From positions 1-64,000 of the IMG/VR virus record IMGVR_UViG_3300048436_000037: DNA of 64,000 bases; one strand, given 5' to 3'. Of the stretch, positions 30,646 to 40,854 are shown piece by piece. This DNA is from a virus. Made by a program: the position numbers and the translations under genes. The notes under the pieces are model-generated. The model saw nothing but the letters and a program-made list of their open reading frames with translations. It made no database searches and was not told the DNA's origin. The number at the start of each line of letters is the position of its first letter. The first letter of the stretch is position 1.

Positions 30646-31845
30646 ATGTCAGAACAAACAGTAAAACAAGAGGGTGAGTTTAAATTAAAAAAGAAAACCA
30701 CTCCAAAGAAACTAGCTTCAACAGAGAACAATGTTACAAAGGTTAGTATTAAAGAACCTTTAGTTGACACAGAACCTGATGTTACAAAGGTTGTAATCAA
30801 AAAAGAAGACGATGCCATTCAAACACAAGCGACAGATGATAGCAATGCTGTTATCAAAAAACCCGAAGACAGTGCAAACGGCGAAGCAGTGGTTAAAGAA
30901 GTACGGGAGTCCGAAGAAGAAATAAACTCACCAATACAGCTAGTAAATGATGATGATGATGATGAAGCTAAAAAAATAACTACCGAATACAAAGAAGCTG
31001 TAAGAGATGAGAAGGTGTTAGGTAAACCTTTACCTGAAAACGTTGAGAAACTAGTTGCTTTTATGGAAGAAACTGGTGGAGATATAAATGACTATGTTAG
31101 ATTAAATGCTGACTATTCAAATATAGATAACGATACCTTATTAAAGGAATATTATAAACAAACAAAACCTTATTTAGAAGGTGATGATATAAATCTATTG
31201 CTAGAAGATTTTTCATATGATGAAGATATCGATGAGCAAAGAGATATACGCAAGAAGAAACTTGCATTTAAAGAAGAAGTTGCAAAAGCTAGGAACTTTT
31301 TGGAGGAAACCAAGAGTAAGTATTACGATGAGATCAAGTTGAGACCAGGCGTAACTCAGGAACAACAAAAAGCAACTGACTTTTTTAACAGATATAACGA
31401 AGAGCAGAAAGCTGGTAAAGCAAAACACTCGGAATTTTTAAAACGTACTAATGAATTACTAACCGACGATTTCAAAGGTTTTGATTTTAATGTTGGTGAA
31501 AGTAAATTTAGGTACAGCGTAAAAAATCCACAAAAGGTAGCAGAAGCACAATCTGATATTTCTAACTTCATTGGGACGTTCCTAAATGATAAAGGAGAGG
31601 TTAAAGATACTAAAGGTTACCACAAAGCTTTATATGCTGCTAGAAACGCTGATACTATAGCACAACATTTTTACGAGCAAGGCAAGGCCGATGCTGTTAG
31701 GGATGTTATGGTTAAATCAAAAAACATTTCAACAGAACCTAGAAAAACTAGTAGTGGTGATGTGTTTATAAATGGTTTAAAAGTTAAAGCTATTTCTGGT
31801 GCTGATTCTTCAAAATTAAAGATAAAAACTAGAAAATTTAACTAA
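30646..31845 (+). CDS. putative scaffolding protein (399 aa)
   Basis: Directly before the capsid gene, where scaffolds are found. Highly charged and low-complexity in the first 110 residues (repeats like NVTKVSIKEP and DVTKVVIKKE, then VNDDDDDEAKK), followed by helical segments (KKLAFKEEVAKARNFLEE) and a basic C-terminus ending KIKTRKFN. This acidic-to-basic layout is normal for scaffolds whose C-terminus binds the shell. No protease motif seen. Confidence 0.65.
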   Translation: MSEQTVKQEGEFKLKKKTTPKKLASTENNVTKVSIKEPLVDTEPDVTKVVIKKEDDAIQTQATDDSNAVIKKPEDSANGEAVVKEVRESEEEINSPIQLVNDDDDDEAKKITTEYKEAVRDEKVLGKPLPENVEKLVAFMEETGGDINDYVRLNADYSNIDNDTLLKEYYKQTKPYLEGDDINLLLEDFSYDEDIDEQRDIRKKKLAFKEEVAKARNFLEETKSKYYDEIKLRPGVTQEQQKATDFFNRYNEEQKAGKAKHSEFLKRTNELLTDDFKGFDFNVGESKFRYSVKNPQKVAEAQSDISNFIGTFLNDKGEVKDTKGYHKALYAARNADTIAQHFYEQGKADAVRDVMVKSKNISTEPRKTSSGDVFINGLKVKAISGADSSKLKIKTRKFN

Positions 31846-31860
31846 CAAAATTAAACAAAA

Positions 31861-33324
31861 ATGAGTTTAAGCCCACAATTTGGTTCATTGAAACCATCTC
31901 AAAAACAAGAAATTTTAGATAGCAATTATCTAAAGTTTAACGACGGTGCTAACGGAACAGACACTTTCGCACAACAATATTTACCAGAGATCTACGAACA
32001 AGAAGTAGAGCGTTACGGAAACAGAACTTTATCTGGATTCTTAAGAATGGTAGGAGCAGAAATGCCAATGACTTCTGATCAAGTAATTTGGTCTGAGCAA
32101 AATAGATTACATATCTCTTATGAAGGATGTACTAGTGGTGTATCAGGAACAACAAGTACAATTACTATTCCTGTTGATTTAACACCAGCTGATCCTAAGG
32201 ATTATGTTGCTAACGTTGTATCTCCTGGAGCTACTATCGTTGCTATGGATTCAACAGGTTTTGAAATTAAAGCTGTTGTAATTTCATCTAACCTAACTAC
32301 TGGAGCTTTAGTTGTAAGTCCTTATACTGCTGCTACTATCGCTGGTTTAGCTACTTCAGGTGTTAAGATATTTGTATTTGGATCTGAATATGGAAAAGGT
32401 TCATCTACACCTAACTCTACTGTAACTGCTGGAGCTGCTGATGGATATGTATCTGTAGATCCTTCTTTCACTCAATTCTCTAACTCACCAATCATCATCA
32501 GAAATAAATACGTTGTAAACGGATCTGATATGGCTCAAATCGGTTGGGTAGAAGTTGCTACTGAAGACGGAACATCTGGATATTTATGGTACTTAAAAGC
32601 TGAGTCTGAAACTAGATTACGTTTTGAAGATTACCTAGAAATGTCTGTAGTAGAAGGTGAAAAAGCATCAGGAACTGGAGCTGGATCAGCTGCTAACGCT
32701 GGATATAAAGGTACTCAAGGTTTATTTGCTGCTATCGAAGATAGAGGTAATGTAAACGTAGGATTCACTGCTTCTGCAGGTCTTGATACTTTTGATGATA
32801 TCTTGAAAAACTTAGATACTCAAGGAGCTATTGAAGAAAACATGTTATTCTTACAAAGACAAACGTCTTTAGATTTTGACGATATGTTAGCTGCAATCTC
32901 TGGAGGTGCTCAAGGTGGTACTGCTTATGGATTATTCGAAAACTCTGAAGAAATGGCATTGAACTTAGGTTTCTCTGGATTCAGAAGAGGTTCTTATGAC
33001 TTCTATAAAACTGACTGGAAATACTTAAACGATGCTTCTACTCGTGGAGCTATGACTGGAACTTCTTCTATCGAAGGTGTATTAGTACCAGCTGGAACTT
33101 CTACGGTTTATGATCAAGTATTAGGTACAAACATCAGACGTCCTTTCTTACACGTAAGATATAGAGCTTCTCAAGCAAATGACAGAAGAATGAAGCAATG
33201 GGTAACTGGTTCTGCCGGTGGAGCTGCTACATCTGATCTAGATGCTATGGAAGTAAACTTCTTATCTGAAAGATGTTTATGTGTACAAGGTGCTAACAAC
33301 TTTGTATTATTCAAAGGAATCTAA
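31861..33324 (+). CDS. major capsid protein (487 aa)
   Basis: The shell subunit, probably HK97 fold. It starts MSLSPQFGSLKPSQKQEIL and includes QYLPEIYEQEVERYGNRTL near residue 40, typical of capsid proteins of this group. Codon use is strongly biased to a few codons (GCT, GGA, TCT, TTA), consistent with very high expression. It sits between the scaffold and a strong terminator hairpin (33346-33372). The lack of a recognised cleavage site means proteolytic maturation cannot be judged. Confidence 0.85.
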   Translation: MSLSPQFGSLKPSQKQEILDSNYLKFNDGANGTDTFAQQYLPEIYEQEVERYGNRTLSGFLRMVGAEMPMTSDQVIWSEQNRLHISYEGCTSGVSGTTSTITIPVDLTPADPKDYVANVVSPGATIVAMDSTGFEIKAVVISSNLTTGALVVSPYTAATIAGLATSGVKIFVFGSEYGKGSSTPNSTVTAGAADGYVSVDPSFTQFSNSPIIIRNKYVVNGSDMAQIGWVEVATEDGTSGYLWYLKAESETRLRFEDYLEMSVVEGEKASGTGAGSAANAGYKGTQGLFAAIEDRGNVNVGFTASAGLDTFDDILKNLDTQGAIEENMLFLQRQTSLDFDDMLAAISGGAQGGTAYGLFENSEEMALNLGFSGFRRGSYDFYKTDWKYLNDASTRGAMTGTSSIEGVLVPAGTSTVYDQVLGTNIRRPFLHVRYRASQANDRRMKQWVTGSAGGAATSDLDAMEVNFLSERCLCVQGANNFVLFKGI

Positions 33325-33345
33325 TTGATTCAACATATGTAATTC

Positions 33346-33379
33346 TTACCCTCGTTGAACTGACGGGGGTAATTATTAC
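33346..33379 (+). terminator. terminator hairpin after the capsid gene
   Basis: TTACCCTCGT (33346-33355) pairs with ACGGGGGTAA (33363-33372): 10 bp with one G-T pair and a 7-nt loop, followed by TTATTACTTTT. It fits an intrinsic terminator that raises capsid mRNA relative to downstream genes. Confidence 0.8.
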
Positions 33380-33408
33380 TTTTAAAAACTATTTAATTAT
33401 ATTATATT

Positions 33409-34239
33409 ATGGCTGCAAAAAAAGCACCAGCAAAGAAAGTTGAGGTTGCTCCTCAGCAAGAAGTAGTAGTAAAAACTGCTACAAGAGTACAACCAGCTAA
33501 ACCAAGCTGGGAAATAAAAGATAGAACATACATATTAAATTCTAATAAATCTCCATTAACATTTACAATACCTAGTAAGCATACTTCTAAACATGCTTTA
33601 CTATACTTTGATAAAGAAAGTGGTGAGCAAAAAGAAATAAGATATGCAACAAACCAACCTTCTCCTTTTGTAAAAGAACAACAAGGTGAAGCTACTTTAG
33701 GTCACATTATATTTAAAGATGGTGCGTTGTTTGTTCCAAAAGAAAAACAAAACCTTCAAAAAGTATTATCTTTATATCACCCTTTAAAAAACAAGTTGTA
33801 CAAAGAACTTGATCAGGTTGAAATAGCAGAAGATGAATTAGATATACTAGAGCTACAGATTGATGCTTTAAATGCTGCTAGAGGTATGGATATAGATCAT
33901 GCTGAAGCAATATTGAGAGTTGAGTTGGGATCTAAGGTATCTACGATGAGTTCTAAGGAGCTAAAAAGAGATTTACTATTATTTGCTAAGATGAGTCCAG
34001 GTTTGTTCCTAGATTTAGCTAATGATGAAAATGTACAATTAAGGAATTTTGCAATACAAGCTGCTGAAGCTAACATCATAAGATTATCAGATGATCAAAG
34101 ATATTTCACTTGGGCTAGTAACGGAAGAAAACTAATGGAAGTTCCTTTTGATGAAAATCCTTATTCAGCATTTGCATACTTCTTAAAAACAGATGAAGGT
34201 GTTGAAATTTATAAATCTATAGATAAAAAGATTAATTAA
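33409..34239 (+). CDS. conserved structural-region protein (276 aa)
   Basis: The N-terminus is a basic, alanine/proline tail (MAAKKAPAKKVEVAPQQ), then IKDRTYILNSNKSPLTFTIP and SKHTSKHALLYFD, features of a family in crAss-like and marine podoviruses next to the capsid gene. The C-terminal half is helical. Possible roles are head completion or decoration; no enzyme motif seen. The basic tail might touch DNA. Confidence 0.6.
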   Translation: MAAKKAPAKKVEVAPQQEVVVKTATRVQPAKPSWEIKDRTYILNSNKSPLTFTIPSKHTSKHALLYFDKESGEQKEIRYATNQPSPFVKEQQGEATLGHIIFKDGALFVPKEKQNLQKVLSLYHPLKNKLYKELDQVEIAEDELDILELQIDALNAARGMDIDHAEAILRVELGSKVSTMSSKELKRDLLLFAKMSPGLFLDLANDENVQLRNFAIQAAEANIIRLSDDQRYFTWASNGRKLMEVPFDENPYSAFAYFLKTDEGVEIYKSIDKKIN

Positions 34240-34254
34240 CAGGTAATAATATAT

Positions 34255-34276
34255 TGGGGCGGGTAAAACCGCTCCA
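34255..34276 (+). promoter_or_regulatory. G/C-rich hairpin between structural genes
   Basis: TGGGGCGG and CCGCTCCA (34255-34262 and 34269-34276) form 8 bp with one G-T pair around a GTAAAA loop, 20 nt before the next ATG. No T-run, so it may be an mRNA stem rather than a terminator. Confidence 0.6.
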
Positions 34277-34295
34277 TATATTTAAATATAAAATA

Positions 34296-35063
34296 ATGGC
34301 AATAAACGTAAATACTGTATATCAAACCGTTTTGTTAATACTAAATAAAGAACAGCGTGGATATATGACACCTGTAGAGTATAACAGAATAGCTACACAA
34401 TCACAACTCGATATATTCGAGCAATACTTTGATGATTTAAATCAGCAATTACGAGTGCCACAAGTCGATCTAGATTACTCAGATAGACAACTAAACATAG
34501 ACGAGAAAATATCTCCGTTTAAAACATTTGGTAATTGTACATATAGTTCTGGAACTTGGCAATTACCCGCAACAGATACCTACTCTAATACTGTACTTTA
34601 TAACGGTCAAGAACCTGGTGCTAACCAAGTTTCATTTTATAAATTAGGTACTGTAACATATAATCCTGCACTTGGATTTCCAGTAGAACTACAAAGATTA
34701 CCTCGTAGTGAATTTTACAATATTGAAAAATCACCACTTACAGCATCAACAAAAGAGTTTCCAACATATCTTTATGAAAACAAAAAACTATACGTTAGAC
34801 CAACTAGTATAAATCAAGCTGGTGATGTAACAGTAGATTTTTTAAGAAAACCTAAAAATATAGTTTGGGCATTTACAGTGGGTGCTCAAGGTCAATATAT
34901 TTTTAATTCTGCAAACTCTCAAAACTTCGAACTTCAAGAGTCAGAACAAACTAGACTTATACTTAAGATATTATTGTATGCTGGTATAATAATAAGAGAT
35001 CCTCAGATAGTTCAAGCAGCTGCTAGCGAAGTTCAACAAAACGAAATAAATCAAAAAAGCTAA
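34296..35063 (+). CDS. head-tail connector / ring protein (255 aa)
   Basis: The start MAINVNTVYQTVLLILNKEQ, after a hairpin leader, is preferred to an ATG 14 codons earlier. The segment KEQRGYMTPVEYNRIATQSQ near 18-37 and IFEQYFDDLNQQLR are typical of ring proteins that sit below the portal in crAss-like and related phages. C-terminal helices end in ASEVQQNEINQKS. Function by position and pattern. Confidence 0.65.
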   Translation: MAINVNTVYQTVLLILNKEQRGYMTPVEYNRIATQSQLDIFEQYFDDLNQQLRVPQVDLDYSDRQLNIDEKISPFKTFGNCTYSSGTWQLPATDTYSNTVLYNGQEPGANQVSFYKLGTVTYNPALGFPVELQRLPRSEFYNIEKSPLTASTKEFPTYLYENKKLYVRPTSINQAGDVTVDFLRKPKNIVWAFTVGAQGQYIFNSANSQNFELQESEQTRLILKILLYAGIIIRDPQIVQAAASEVQQNEINQKS

Positions 35064-35069
35064 TAAAAT

Positions 35070-36296
35070 ATGCCTCTACCAAACGGCGGTTTAATAACCG
35101 AAAACAACAGACAATATTACGAAGGCGCACAGAGTTTTTCAGGTAACGTAGGTGGTACAGCGGGGCAAAGCTTTACTACTACTTTTGATACTGATTTAGT
35201 ATTTTACTCTACTGTAACGACCGATCCGCAGTACGCTTTAAACAATTTTAAAGTTTATGTCAGCCCAACTGGTGTTGGTGGTAGTTTTACAGAGGTTACA
35301 GCTTATACCGTAGTAAATAACACTGTAACCATAACTGGAGCTATACCAACAAATGCTGTTGTTATTATTCAGTTAAAGAGATTGGATGGTGGTGTTTACG
35401 GTAATACACCGTCTGAAAAAGCTTATGGTAATACTACTGAAGATAATTATGGATCTTATGGTTATATTAAACTTAACGACGTAATAAATAATTTTATTGT
35501 TGCATACGTTGGTAATGGCAAATTAATACCAAGCTGCAAAAGAACAGATATTATATTTCACGCTAAAAGAGCTATGCAGGAGTTTAGCTACGATACATTA
35601 AGAAGTATAAATTCTCAAGAATTAACAATACCAAATAACCTTAGTGTTATAATGCCTCAAGATTATGTTAATTATGTTAGCATGTCTTGGTATGACAGTC
35701 AAGGTATTGCTCACAAAATATACCCAACAAAACTAACTACAAATCCATATCAAACACCAGTACAGGATAGCGAAGGTCAACCTACTCAAGATGCTAATAG
35801 TAATAACATCGAAAGTACTTCAGTTGTAGAGGAAAGATGGAAAACTAACTTCTATAAAAATGATCAATCAATTGATGTTGATAACGCTTTAGCTAACGGT
35901 CTTTATGGGAATGGTGTTGGTTATGGTTACGGAGGAATGTACGGATTAGACCCACAATATGCTAACACAAACGGTTGGTTCACTATAAATGATAGAGAAG
36001 GTAAGTTTTCTTTTTCATCTAACTTAGTTGATAAGTTAATAGTACTAGAATATATATCTGATGGTTTATCTTCTAGCTTAGATACTAGATTACCTAAGAT
36101 GGCTGAAGAAGCTATGTATGCTTATATATCGCACGCTATAATATCTACTAGAATAAATCAACCAGAGTACATAGTACAAAGACTTAAAAAAGAAAAGTCT
36201 GCGAAACTTAGAAATGCAAAGATAAGATTATCTAACATAAAGCTTGATGAAATAGTTCAAACAATGAGAGGTAAATCTAAATGGTTAAAACACTAG
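35070..36296 (+). CDS. tail tubular / ring protein with N-terminal Ig-like domain (408 aa)
   Basis: The first 120 residues are beta-rich (FDTDLVFYSTVTTDPQYALN, VTITGAIPTNAVVIIQLKR), like an Ig or fibre-adaptor domain; the rest has GYIKLNDVINNFIVAYVGNG near 139 and VIMPQDYVNYVSMSWYDS near 194, the pattern of gp11-like ring proteins in podoviruses. It lies between the first ring protein and the muzzle-like protein. The family is by pattern. Confidence 0.65.
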   Translation: MPLPNGGLITENNRQYYEGAQSFSGNVGGTAGQSFTTTFDTDLVFYSTVTTDPQYALNNFKVYVSPTGVGGSFTEVTAYTVVNNTVTITGAIPTNAVVIIQLKRLDGGVYGNTPSEKAYGNTTEDNYGSYGYIKLNDVINNFIVAYVGNGKLIPSCKRTDIIFHAKRAMQEFSYDTLRSINSQELTIPNNLSVIMPQDYVNYVSMSWYDSQGIAHKIYPTKLTTNPYQTPVQDSEGQPTQDANSNNIESTSVVEERWKTNFYKNDQSIDVDNALANGLYGNGVGYGYGGMYGLDPQYANTNGWFTINDREGKFSFSSNLVDKLIVLEYISDGLSSSLDTRLPKMAEEAMYAYISHAIISTRINQPEYIVQRLKKEKSAKLRNAKIRLSNIKLDEIVQTMRGKSKWLKH

Positions 36297-36302
36297 AATT
36301 AA

Positions 36303-39300
36303 ATGGCTGAAGTTAAAAATGCTTTCATAAAATCCAAGATGAATAAAGACTTGGATTCTAGACTTATACCTAATGGCGAGTATAGAGATGCTAAGAATAT
36401 ACAAGTTAGTCGATCTCAAGGTGATGATGTTGGAGCTTTAGAAAACATACTTGGTAATGCTGTTACCGTAAACGGTGACTTTGCTACAGATGCTTCAGCT
36501 CCAAACATTGAGTGTATAGGTTATGTTGTAGACGAGTCAACTAGTTTTGTTTATTTATTTTTCACAGATTATACTGATCCTTATGCCGGCGATGTATCTA
36601 ATTACAGTACAACGGCTAAAAACTTTATATACGCCTACAATACATTAAGCAATCAAAGAGTTAAATTACTTGAGGGTGCTTTTTTAAACTTCTCTACAAA
36701 TAGACCTATAATAGGGGTTAACCTGTTAGAAAACCTACTATTTTGGACTGACAATAGAAACCAACCTAGGAAAATAAATGTTGACTTAGCTATTAGTAAT
36801 GGTGTCACTTATTACGATACTGAGGACAAGATATCTGTAGCTAAGTATAATCCATACCAATCACCTGAGCTTATAAGAGAAGTAAGTTCTGGAGTTTATG
36901 AAACTACAATGTATGATGTTGCTAATCAATTTCTTCCAGCAACCGGTACCGCTATGGTAGATGGAGCTGTTGTAAATAGTCCTAATATAACTATAGATGC
37001 TAAAACAGGTTTTATAAACGTTGGAAATACTGTAACAGGTGAAAACATAACAACAGGTACAACTGTATCTAGTTTCAATGTTCAAACCGGTGCACTAGTT
37101 GTTAGCTCAAATCAAACATTAGCTGACAATACTGAGTTATTTTTCGAACAATCAAATCCCTACTATGATGTTAATTTCTCTGGAGATCCACAATATCTAG
37201 AAGATAAGTTTGTTAGATTTAGTTATAGATTTAAGTTTGTAGATGGTGAATACTCTATAATGGCTCCTTTTACGCAGGAGGCTTTTATACCTAAGCAAGA
37301 TGGTTATTTTATGGTGGGTGACGAAAAACAAACCACATTGAGTACTGTTGTTGATTTTATGGAAAATAAAGTTAATAAAATAGATATACAAATACCATTA
37401 CCAGACAATACAACTTCAAACAATCTACAAAGTAAATACCTGATAACTGATATAGATATTTTATATAAAGAATCTGACTCGACGGTTGTTCAAGTTGTTG
37501 AAACTATACCTGTATCAAGTATAACTGGTAATGTTGACACGTATGTTTATTCTTACTTCTCTCAAAAACCGTATAAAACACTACCTAGCGATGAGATAAT
37601 TAGAGTTTACGACAAAGTACCTGTTAAAGCGTTAGGGCAAGAAGTAGCTGGCAATAGAGTTATTTATAGTAACTTCCAAAACAAGCATACTCCACCTAAC
37701 TTTATAGATTACCAAGTTGGAGTAAGTGATAAACTACCAGTGTTAACAACAGGTTCTTCTAAATCTATAGTTGAATATCCAAATCATAACGTAAAAGAAA
37801 ATAGAAATTATCAAATTGGAGTAGTATTATCAGATAAATTTGGTAGACAATCTACAGTTATACTTTCTAATAATACCGATTTCGACACGTCTACAGATGT
37901 GGGTGCAGATACCATATATCTACCTTACAATTCTGTCAATAATTCTATAAGCTTTGCAGGAAATTCTATAAAAACTCAATTTAATACTATAATTAGTGGT
38001 GTTGGAATAGATAAAGATGAAAAAACCGGTACTCCTGGCTTGTATAATAATGACCCAACAAGTGAGAATTATAATCCTCTTGGATGGTATTCCTATAAAA
38101 TAGTCGTGAAGCAAATCGAGCAAGAATACTACAATGTGTACACGGCTGGTGTTATGAAAGGTATACCTTATTACAGCACTACCACAAATCCACAGGTTCC
38201 TCTAGTTGATACCAATGCTTCTTTTGTTACATTATTAAATGACAACATAAATAAAATACCTAGAGACTTAACAGAAGTTGGTCCTCAAGATAAGCAGTTT
38301 AGAAGTTCTGTTAGGTTGTTTGGTAGAGTAGAAAATACAGCAACTTCATTTAGTGATTTTGGTAATAAACAGTACTTACCAGGAAGAAGATCTTTCACTG
38401 TGAATCAAATAGAAGATTTATTTGATAGCTTTGATGTATTGCAGTTTGAAGGTAGCACAGGATCTGTAATTCCAGTTACTGACGCACATAGTCCTTATTA
38501 TGCTTTTTTTAGATCTGAATCAAATCCATTTATAGCTGAATTTGTAACATCTCAAACAACTACTGATCAATTTGGTGTTATCAATACGGAATACAATAAT
38601 AATGGAAGTACATTATATAATAGGTTTGAAAATCTAAATATTTTTGAAACAAAACCAACAGTGTCTAGGTTAGATATATACTGGGAAACATCAACATCTG
38701 GTTTAGTATCAGATTTAAACTCAGCTATAGGTGGTAACGCTCAAGCAAGTCAAATAGTAGACTGGAGTTATAATCATGCTGAAAATAGTAGCCCTGGTGA
38801 TAATATAACTGGTAATTTTAAATTCCAAAGTGCTTTAGGAAATGATTTAACTAATATACATAACGTTACAATGACCGTAACAGATAATTCTGGCTCAGAC
38901 GTAACTTCTAATTTTGTTTTAGTAAGTAACACATCTCCAGTTAATACTTACAAAGTTGTTACTGCTCCAGGTAAATATTTTTATTATGAGCAAAATTCGA
39001 ATTTAAATATTTTTAATTTCGTTTTTGGTATTCAATTAACTCCGTCTAGTATAATAAATTATGTGTCAAAAACAAATCAACCATTAACAAATATAGCACC
39101 ATCAATAACTAATACAGCAAACAACACTATAATGCTGTTTGAGGGAATTAGAAATATACCATTAGAAAATGGAACGCCAACCGGCAAAGCAACAGGTGTT
39201 AATGGATCTTCAGATGCTAATAAAAACAAATTAGGTTTAGTGTTCTCTATATCTTCACAATCAGGTGTTGGTAATTTTGAGATAGATACTACAGACGGAA

Positions 39301-39431
39301 TATCTGTAATAAACACAGATGGTGCAGCTGTAGGTGATGGTAGTTTTATATTAAAACTAGAAGATGGTGGTAGTCCAATAAACCTAATAGACACATTGTC
39401 AGTTAACGTGAACTTTAATGCGGCTAATTAA
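36303..39431 (+). CDS. tail muzzle / stabilisation-like protein, first part (1042 aa)
   Basis: Starts MAEVKNAFIKSKMNKDLDSR, then LIPNGEYRDAKNIQVS, a hallmark start of long tail-tip proteins in crAss-like and marine phages. The body is a beta-propeller-like chain of ...FTDYTDPYAGDV, NLLFWTDNRNQPRKINVD, and KGIPYY. The end (about 930-1042) looks like a cadherin-type Ig domain (NIAPSITNTANN, then DGSFILKLEDGG). In related phages the part encoded by the next gene is often joined to this chain, so the tail tip here may be a two-chain form. Confidence 0.7.
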   Translation: MAEVKNAFIKSKMNKDLDSRLIPNGEYRDAKNIQVSRSQGDDVGALENILGNAVTVNGDFATDASAPNIECIGYVVDESTSFVYLFFTDYTDPYAGDVSNYSTTAKNFIYAYNTLSNQRVKLLEGAFLNFSTNRPIIGVNLLENLLFWTDNRNQPRKINVDLAISNGVTYYDTEDKISVAKYNPYQSPELIREVSSGVYETTMYDVANQFLPATGTAMVDGAVVNSPNITIDAKTGFINVGNTVTGENITTGTTVSSFNVQTGALVVSSNQTLADNTELFFEQSNPYYDVNFSGDPQYLEDKFVRFSYRFKFVDGEYSIMAPFTQEAFIPKQDGYFMVGDEKQTTLSTVVDFMENKVNKIDIQIPLPDNTTSNNLQSKYLITDIDILYKESDSTVVQVVETIPVSSITGNVDTYVYSYFSQKPYKTLPSDEIIRVYDKVPVKALGQEVAGNRVIYSNFQNKHTPPNFIDYQVGVSDKLPVLTTGSSKSIVEYPNHNVKENRNYQIGVVLSDKFGRQSTVILSNNTDFDTSTDVGADTIYLPYNSVNNSISFAGNSIKTQFNTIISGVGIDKDEKTGTPGLYNNDPTSENYNPLGWYSYKIVVKQIEQEYYNVYTAGVMKGIPYYSTTTNPQVPLVDTNASFVTLLNDNINKIPRDLTEVGPQDKQFRSSVRLFGRVENTATSFSDFGNKQYLPGRRSFTVNQIEDLFDSFDVLQFEGSTGSVIPVTDAHSPYYAFFRSESNPFIAEFVTSQTTTDQFGVINTEYNNNGSTLYNRFENLNIFETKPTVSRLDIYWETSTSGLVSDLNSAIGGNAQASQIVDWSYNHAENSSPGDNITGNFKFQSALGNDLTNIHNVTMTVTDNSGSDVTSNFVLVSNTSPVNTYKVVTAPGKYFYYEQNSNLNIFNFVFGIQLTPSSIINYVSKTNQPLTNIAPSITNTANNTIMLFEGIRNIPLENGTPTGKATGVNGSSDANKNKLGLVFSISSQSGVGNFEIDTTDGISVINTDGAAVGDGSFILKLEDGGSPINLIDTLSVNVNFNAAN

Positions 39432-39476
39432 ACAATATGATGGTAATTTATTTAATCAACAAGTAATAATAACATA

Positions 39477-40844
39477 ATGGCAGCAACAGTAGAGGTAAAA
39501 TTCTTTAATTCTTTTCTTCTGAAAAAGACTATAAGTCAGGGTAACGATCCTTTATGGAATGGATCCACGGGTATTCCTAGTGGTACTGCTGGTAGTTTTC
39601 CTGTTGTTGCTTCAGGCACAGATCAAGATAAAAGTTACTATATTGAAGAGGCTAGAATTAGAGGTGGTTACAACAATACAAACGTTTCCTACGGTGTTAG
39701 AGCTTACTTAGTTGAAGACGAACCTAAATCATCTATAAGATTTAACTCATTAATATATTCAGGTATATTCAACTCTAGAACAGGTGTTAACGATACAAAT
39801 GTGTTTAGTGTTGGTCAAGACATAACTAAATCTGTAGATCCTGCTAATGGTAGTATACAAAAACTATACGCTGAAGATACTAACTTAATCTTATTTCAAG
39901 AAAATAAAGTTAGTAGAGCTTTGATAGATAAAGACGCTATATACTCAGCTGAAGGCGGTGGTAGCGTTACTTCATCAAATCTAGTGATAGGACAAATAAT
40001 TCCTTACGCTGGAAACTTTGGTATTAGTAAAAACCCAGAAAGTTTCGCTGTATACGGTTATAGAAAATACTTTACAGATAGAAAAAGAAATACTGTATTA
40101 AGACTATCTATGGACGGTATAACTGAAATATCTAACTACGGTATGGTAGATTATTTTAGAGATGAACTATCTACTTTAGATACAGTTTCTACACCAGGAA
40201 AAGCTATTGGTGCTTGGGATATGTACAATAAACAGTATGTTTTAAGTTTACAAAAACAAAATAGCTACAACACTTTGTCTTTTGATGAAGCTGTACTTGG
40301 TTGGACTAGCTTATTTGATTATGATCCAGAACAAGCTTTTAGTATAAGTGGTAATTATTACTCTATTAAAAACGGTAAAATTTGGCAACACTACTCTCAA
40401 ACTGCTCTTAGAAATAACTTATATGGAACTCAATACAACTCATCTATAGAGTTTGTGTTTAACCCAAACCCTAGTACTTCAAAAGTATTTAAAACTGTTA
40501 ATTATGAGGGTTCTAATGGTTGGGAAGTACCAAGTTTTAACGCTGCTAGAAGTTTTGAGCTTAACGATACATCAAACCCTGTATTGAGTTATGAAGATGG
40601 AGCTTATACAGATCCAACTTACGGAGTTACATTACGTGCTGGATTTGATAAAAAAGAAGGTAAGTACTACGCTAACTTAGTTAACTCAAGTCCAGCTACA
40701 ACTGGAGAAGTTGTTTTTGGCTCAAGTATGACTGGTGTTAAAGGTTATTATTCAACAGTTACAATAAAATCAGATAGTGATAACAGAAGTTTACCACTAG
40801 AATTATTTGCGGTATCGTCAGACTATGTGACATCTGCTTATTAA
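39477..40844 (+). CDS. tail muzzle-like protein, second part (455 aa)
   Basis: Contains NSLIYSGIFNSRTGVNDTN near 88, ANGSIQKLYAEDTNLILFQE near 122-141, PYAGNFGISKNPESFAVYGY near 173 and RKYFTDRKRNTVLRLSMDG. I recall these as the second half of single long tail-tip proteins in related phages. It has its own 45-nt leader with AT-rich ATG context, so it is probably a separate chain that meets the 1042-aa protein in the tail. Confidence 0.7.
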   Translation: MAATVEVKFFNSFLLKKTISQGNDPLWNGSTGIPSGTAGSFPVVASGTDQDKSYYIEEARIRGGYNNTNVSYGVRAYLVEDEPKSSIRFNSLIYSGIFNSRTGVNDTNVFSVGQDITKSVDPANGSIQKLYAEDTNLILFQENKVSRALIDKDAIYSAEGGGSVTSSNLVIGQIIPYAGNFGISKNPESFAVYGYRKYFTDRKRNTVLRLSMDGITEISNYGMVDYFRDELSTLDTVSTPGKAIGAWDMYNKQYVLSLQKQNSYNTLSFDEAVLGWTSLFDYDPEQAFSISGNYYSIKNGKIWQHYSQTALRNNLYGTQYNSSIEFVFNPNPSTSKVFKTVNYEGSNGWEVPSFNAARSFELNDTSNPVLSYEDGAYTDPTYGVTLRAGFDKKEGKYYANLVNSSPATTGEVVFGSSMTGVKGYYSTVTIKSDSDNRSLPLELFAVSSDYVTSAY

Positions 40845-40854
40845 ATAAAATTAA

